Position numbers and translations under genes: made by a program. Positions 63,256 to 64,000 of a stretch of 64,000 nucleotides of DNA are shown here, piece after piece (the stretch's first letter is position 1; each line of letters begins with the position of its first letter). The notes beneath the pieces are model-generated. The model saw only the letters and a program-made list of their open reading frames with translations. It did no database searches and was not told the origin of the DNA. The DNA is from Planctobacterium marinum (GTDB taxonomy: Bacteria; Pseudomonadota; Gammaproteobacteria; Enterobacterales; Alteromonadaceae). The stretch is from assembly GCF_020687805.1 (NCBI RefSeq), contig NZ_JAJEWQ010000006.1, forward strand, positions 214,110-278,109. Direction: 5' to 3'.

Positions 63256-63328
63256 CCAGATTGCCGGGAGCAATCTGGAACGCGCTTCAGCGCGGCCGCG
63301 AAGCGACGGAATACAGGACGTATTCCGT
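63256..63328. repeat. Three consecutive perfect hairpins
   Basis: Hairpins at 63256-63278 (CCAGATTGC/GCAATCTGG, loop CGGGA), 63281-63294 (CGCGC/GCGCG, loop TTCA) and 63306-63328 (ACGGAATAC/GTATTCCGT, loop AGGAC). They look like a palindromic intergenic repeat element. The 108-codon frame over this stretch is most likely not a gene. Confidence 0.7.
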
Positions 63329-63540
63329 AATCCCTTGCGCCGATGCCTCAGTTTTTCTCAGTTTAAATTAGTCTATATTCCTGCTTGCAACCGGGCTTTT
63401 TTTTGCTTTTTGCTTTGTGCTTTGTGCAGGACTCACTCATGTCGTCGAACGTTTTACTTCCGAATGTTCACTTCAGGGTTTAGCCCGATGCTGCTAGTTG
63501 TTATAGTGCAGGCAAGTTCAACAGCACAGAGAACAACATC

Positions 63541-63957
63541 TTGAATCACTATTCATTTATTGCTGCCAGCGACGCAGATCTGATGACCCTCAACGACGCC
63601 CGGGCCCGTTCAGACATTCAGGTGACATTGACCTTGTCCTCTTTAGTTGAGTTAAGCACCTTAATCAGCCTGTTGCAGTCCGGGTTGTCGTTGGCGCTGA
63701 ATATTAATATCGAAGGTGTTAAAGAAGTCTGGAGTGTCTCTGAAGAACTGCAGGAAGTTGAGCAAGCCGACTTTGATGGCTTCTATACAAGGTGGCTGGC
63801 GAAAACGCAGCGAATAGATAGTGACGCTGAAAGGGACATGATGCAGCGGTTTCAGCGTTTTTTACCCGAATTTAATACAGCCAGAAACAAGTTGATTCTG
63901 CTGGAGCCAAAGTTACAGACCACGTTATTCGAATCCTCAGTCACCCGCGTTCAGTGA
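63541..63957 (+). CDS. Hypothetical protein
   Basis: 138 residues starting with a TTG (NHYSFIAASDADLMTLNDAR follows the start). The translation is mostly soluble and helical, with SSLVELSTLISLLQSGLSLALNI as the only hydrophobic stretch and a charged second half. There is no recognisable motif. The start has only a weak purine-rich AGAGAA upstream. It lies near the right end of the window and no neighbour is visible downstream, so little more can be said. Confidence 0.5.
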   Translation: MNHYSFIAASDADLMTLNDARARSDIQVTLTLSSLVELSTLISLLQSGLSLALNINIEGVKEVWSVSEELQEVEQADFDGFYTRWLAKTQRIDSDAERDMMQRFQRFLPEFNTARNKLILLEPKLQTTLFESSVTRVQ

Positions 63958-64000
63958 TCTGCAGTTATTGGTGTATCTGACTAGCTATCAAGGTCTGCTT

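Noticed and set aside
63218..63544. 108-codon plus-strand frame after the tRNA-Glu genes
   Set aside because: It begins within the terminator T-run, covers three hairpins, and has no ribosome site or protein-like composition.

Overview
The window looks like the chromosome of a marine gammaproteobacterium of the Alteromonadales (Alteromonadaceae-like). The evidence is gene-family composition: MetA/MetH, GltX next to tRNA-Glu genes, TonB receptors with PepSY reductases, imelysins, and classical MetJ, MetR and Fur operators. This is inferred from protein families, not from a database match. Coding density is high and most genes are ordinary housekeeping or catabolic genes. About 46.8-53.6 kb is AT-rich, gene-poor and scattered with decayed insertion sequences.

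Layout. 0-10.8 kb: the end of a wax-ester synthase/DGAT gene, small secreted and membrane proteins, a periplasmic binding protein, an M23 and an M20 peptidase, a sulfotransferase, a MOSC protein and a GlxA-type regulator. 10.9-16.3 kb: a methionine block of metA behind four tandem met boxes, a methionine synthase split into two genes, and a peptide deformylase. 16.3-19.5 kb: a BASS transporter, a WbuC-type cupin, and citrulline hydrolase ctlX divergent from an Lrp/AsnC regulator. 19.5-25.9 kb: a minus-strand cluster with a D-amino-acid transaminase, the three 5-oxoprolinase subunits PxpABC, two proteins that correspond to the two halves of mammalian D-glutamate cyclase, and a NagX-like membrane acetyltransferase. 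Together these suggest a route D-glutamate -> 5-oxoproline -> glutamate. 26.1-28.1 kb: mesX-mesD, the folate-independent methionine synthase pair, behind MetR-type palindromes. 28.2-33.0 kb: a giant secreted metzincin with propeller and FG-GAP repeats.

33.4-58.2 kb is dominated by iron. It holds a putative heavy-metal exporter behind a Fur box, two copies of a DUF3325-like/DUF3649-like/PepSY cassette, a third PepSY protein, two TonB-dependent receptors, and an imelysin / di-heme oxidoreductase / imelysin lipoprotein operon. Embedded here is an sdhCD pair without sdhAB whose SdhD lacks the usual heme-ligand histidine. Strong Fur boxes occur at 33373, 37510 and 46769, with weaker ones at 43035 and 53562.

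46.8-53.6 kb separates the two iron groups. It carries a truncated binding-protein remnant, a beta-barrel protein, a chemotaxis receptor, an O-acyltransferase broken by a frameshift at an A7 tract, and remnants of ISL3-like and IS256-like transposases. 58.2-64 kb returns to core genes: two tRNA-Val, AzlCD with an AraC regulator, gltX, tRNA-Ala, two tRNA-Glu, a strong terminator and a block of three consecutive hairpins.
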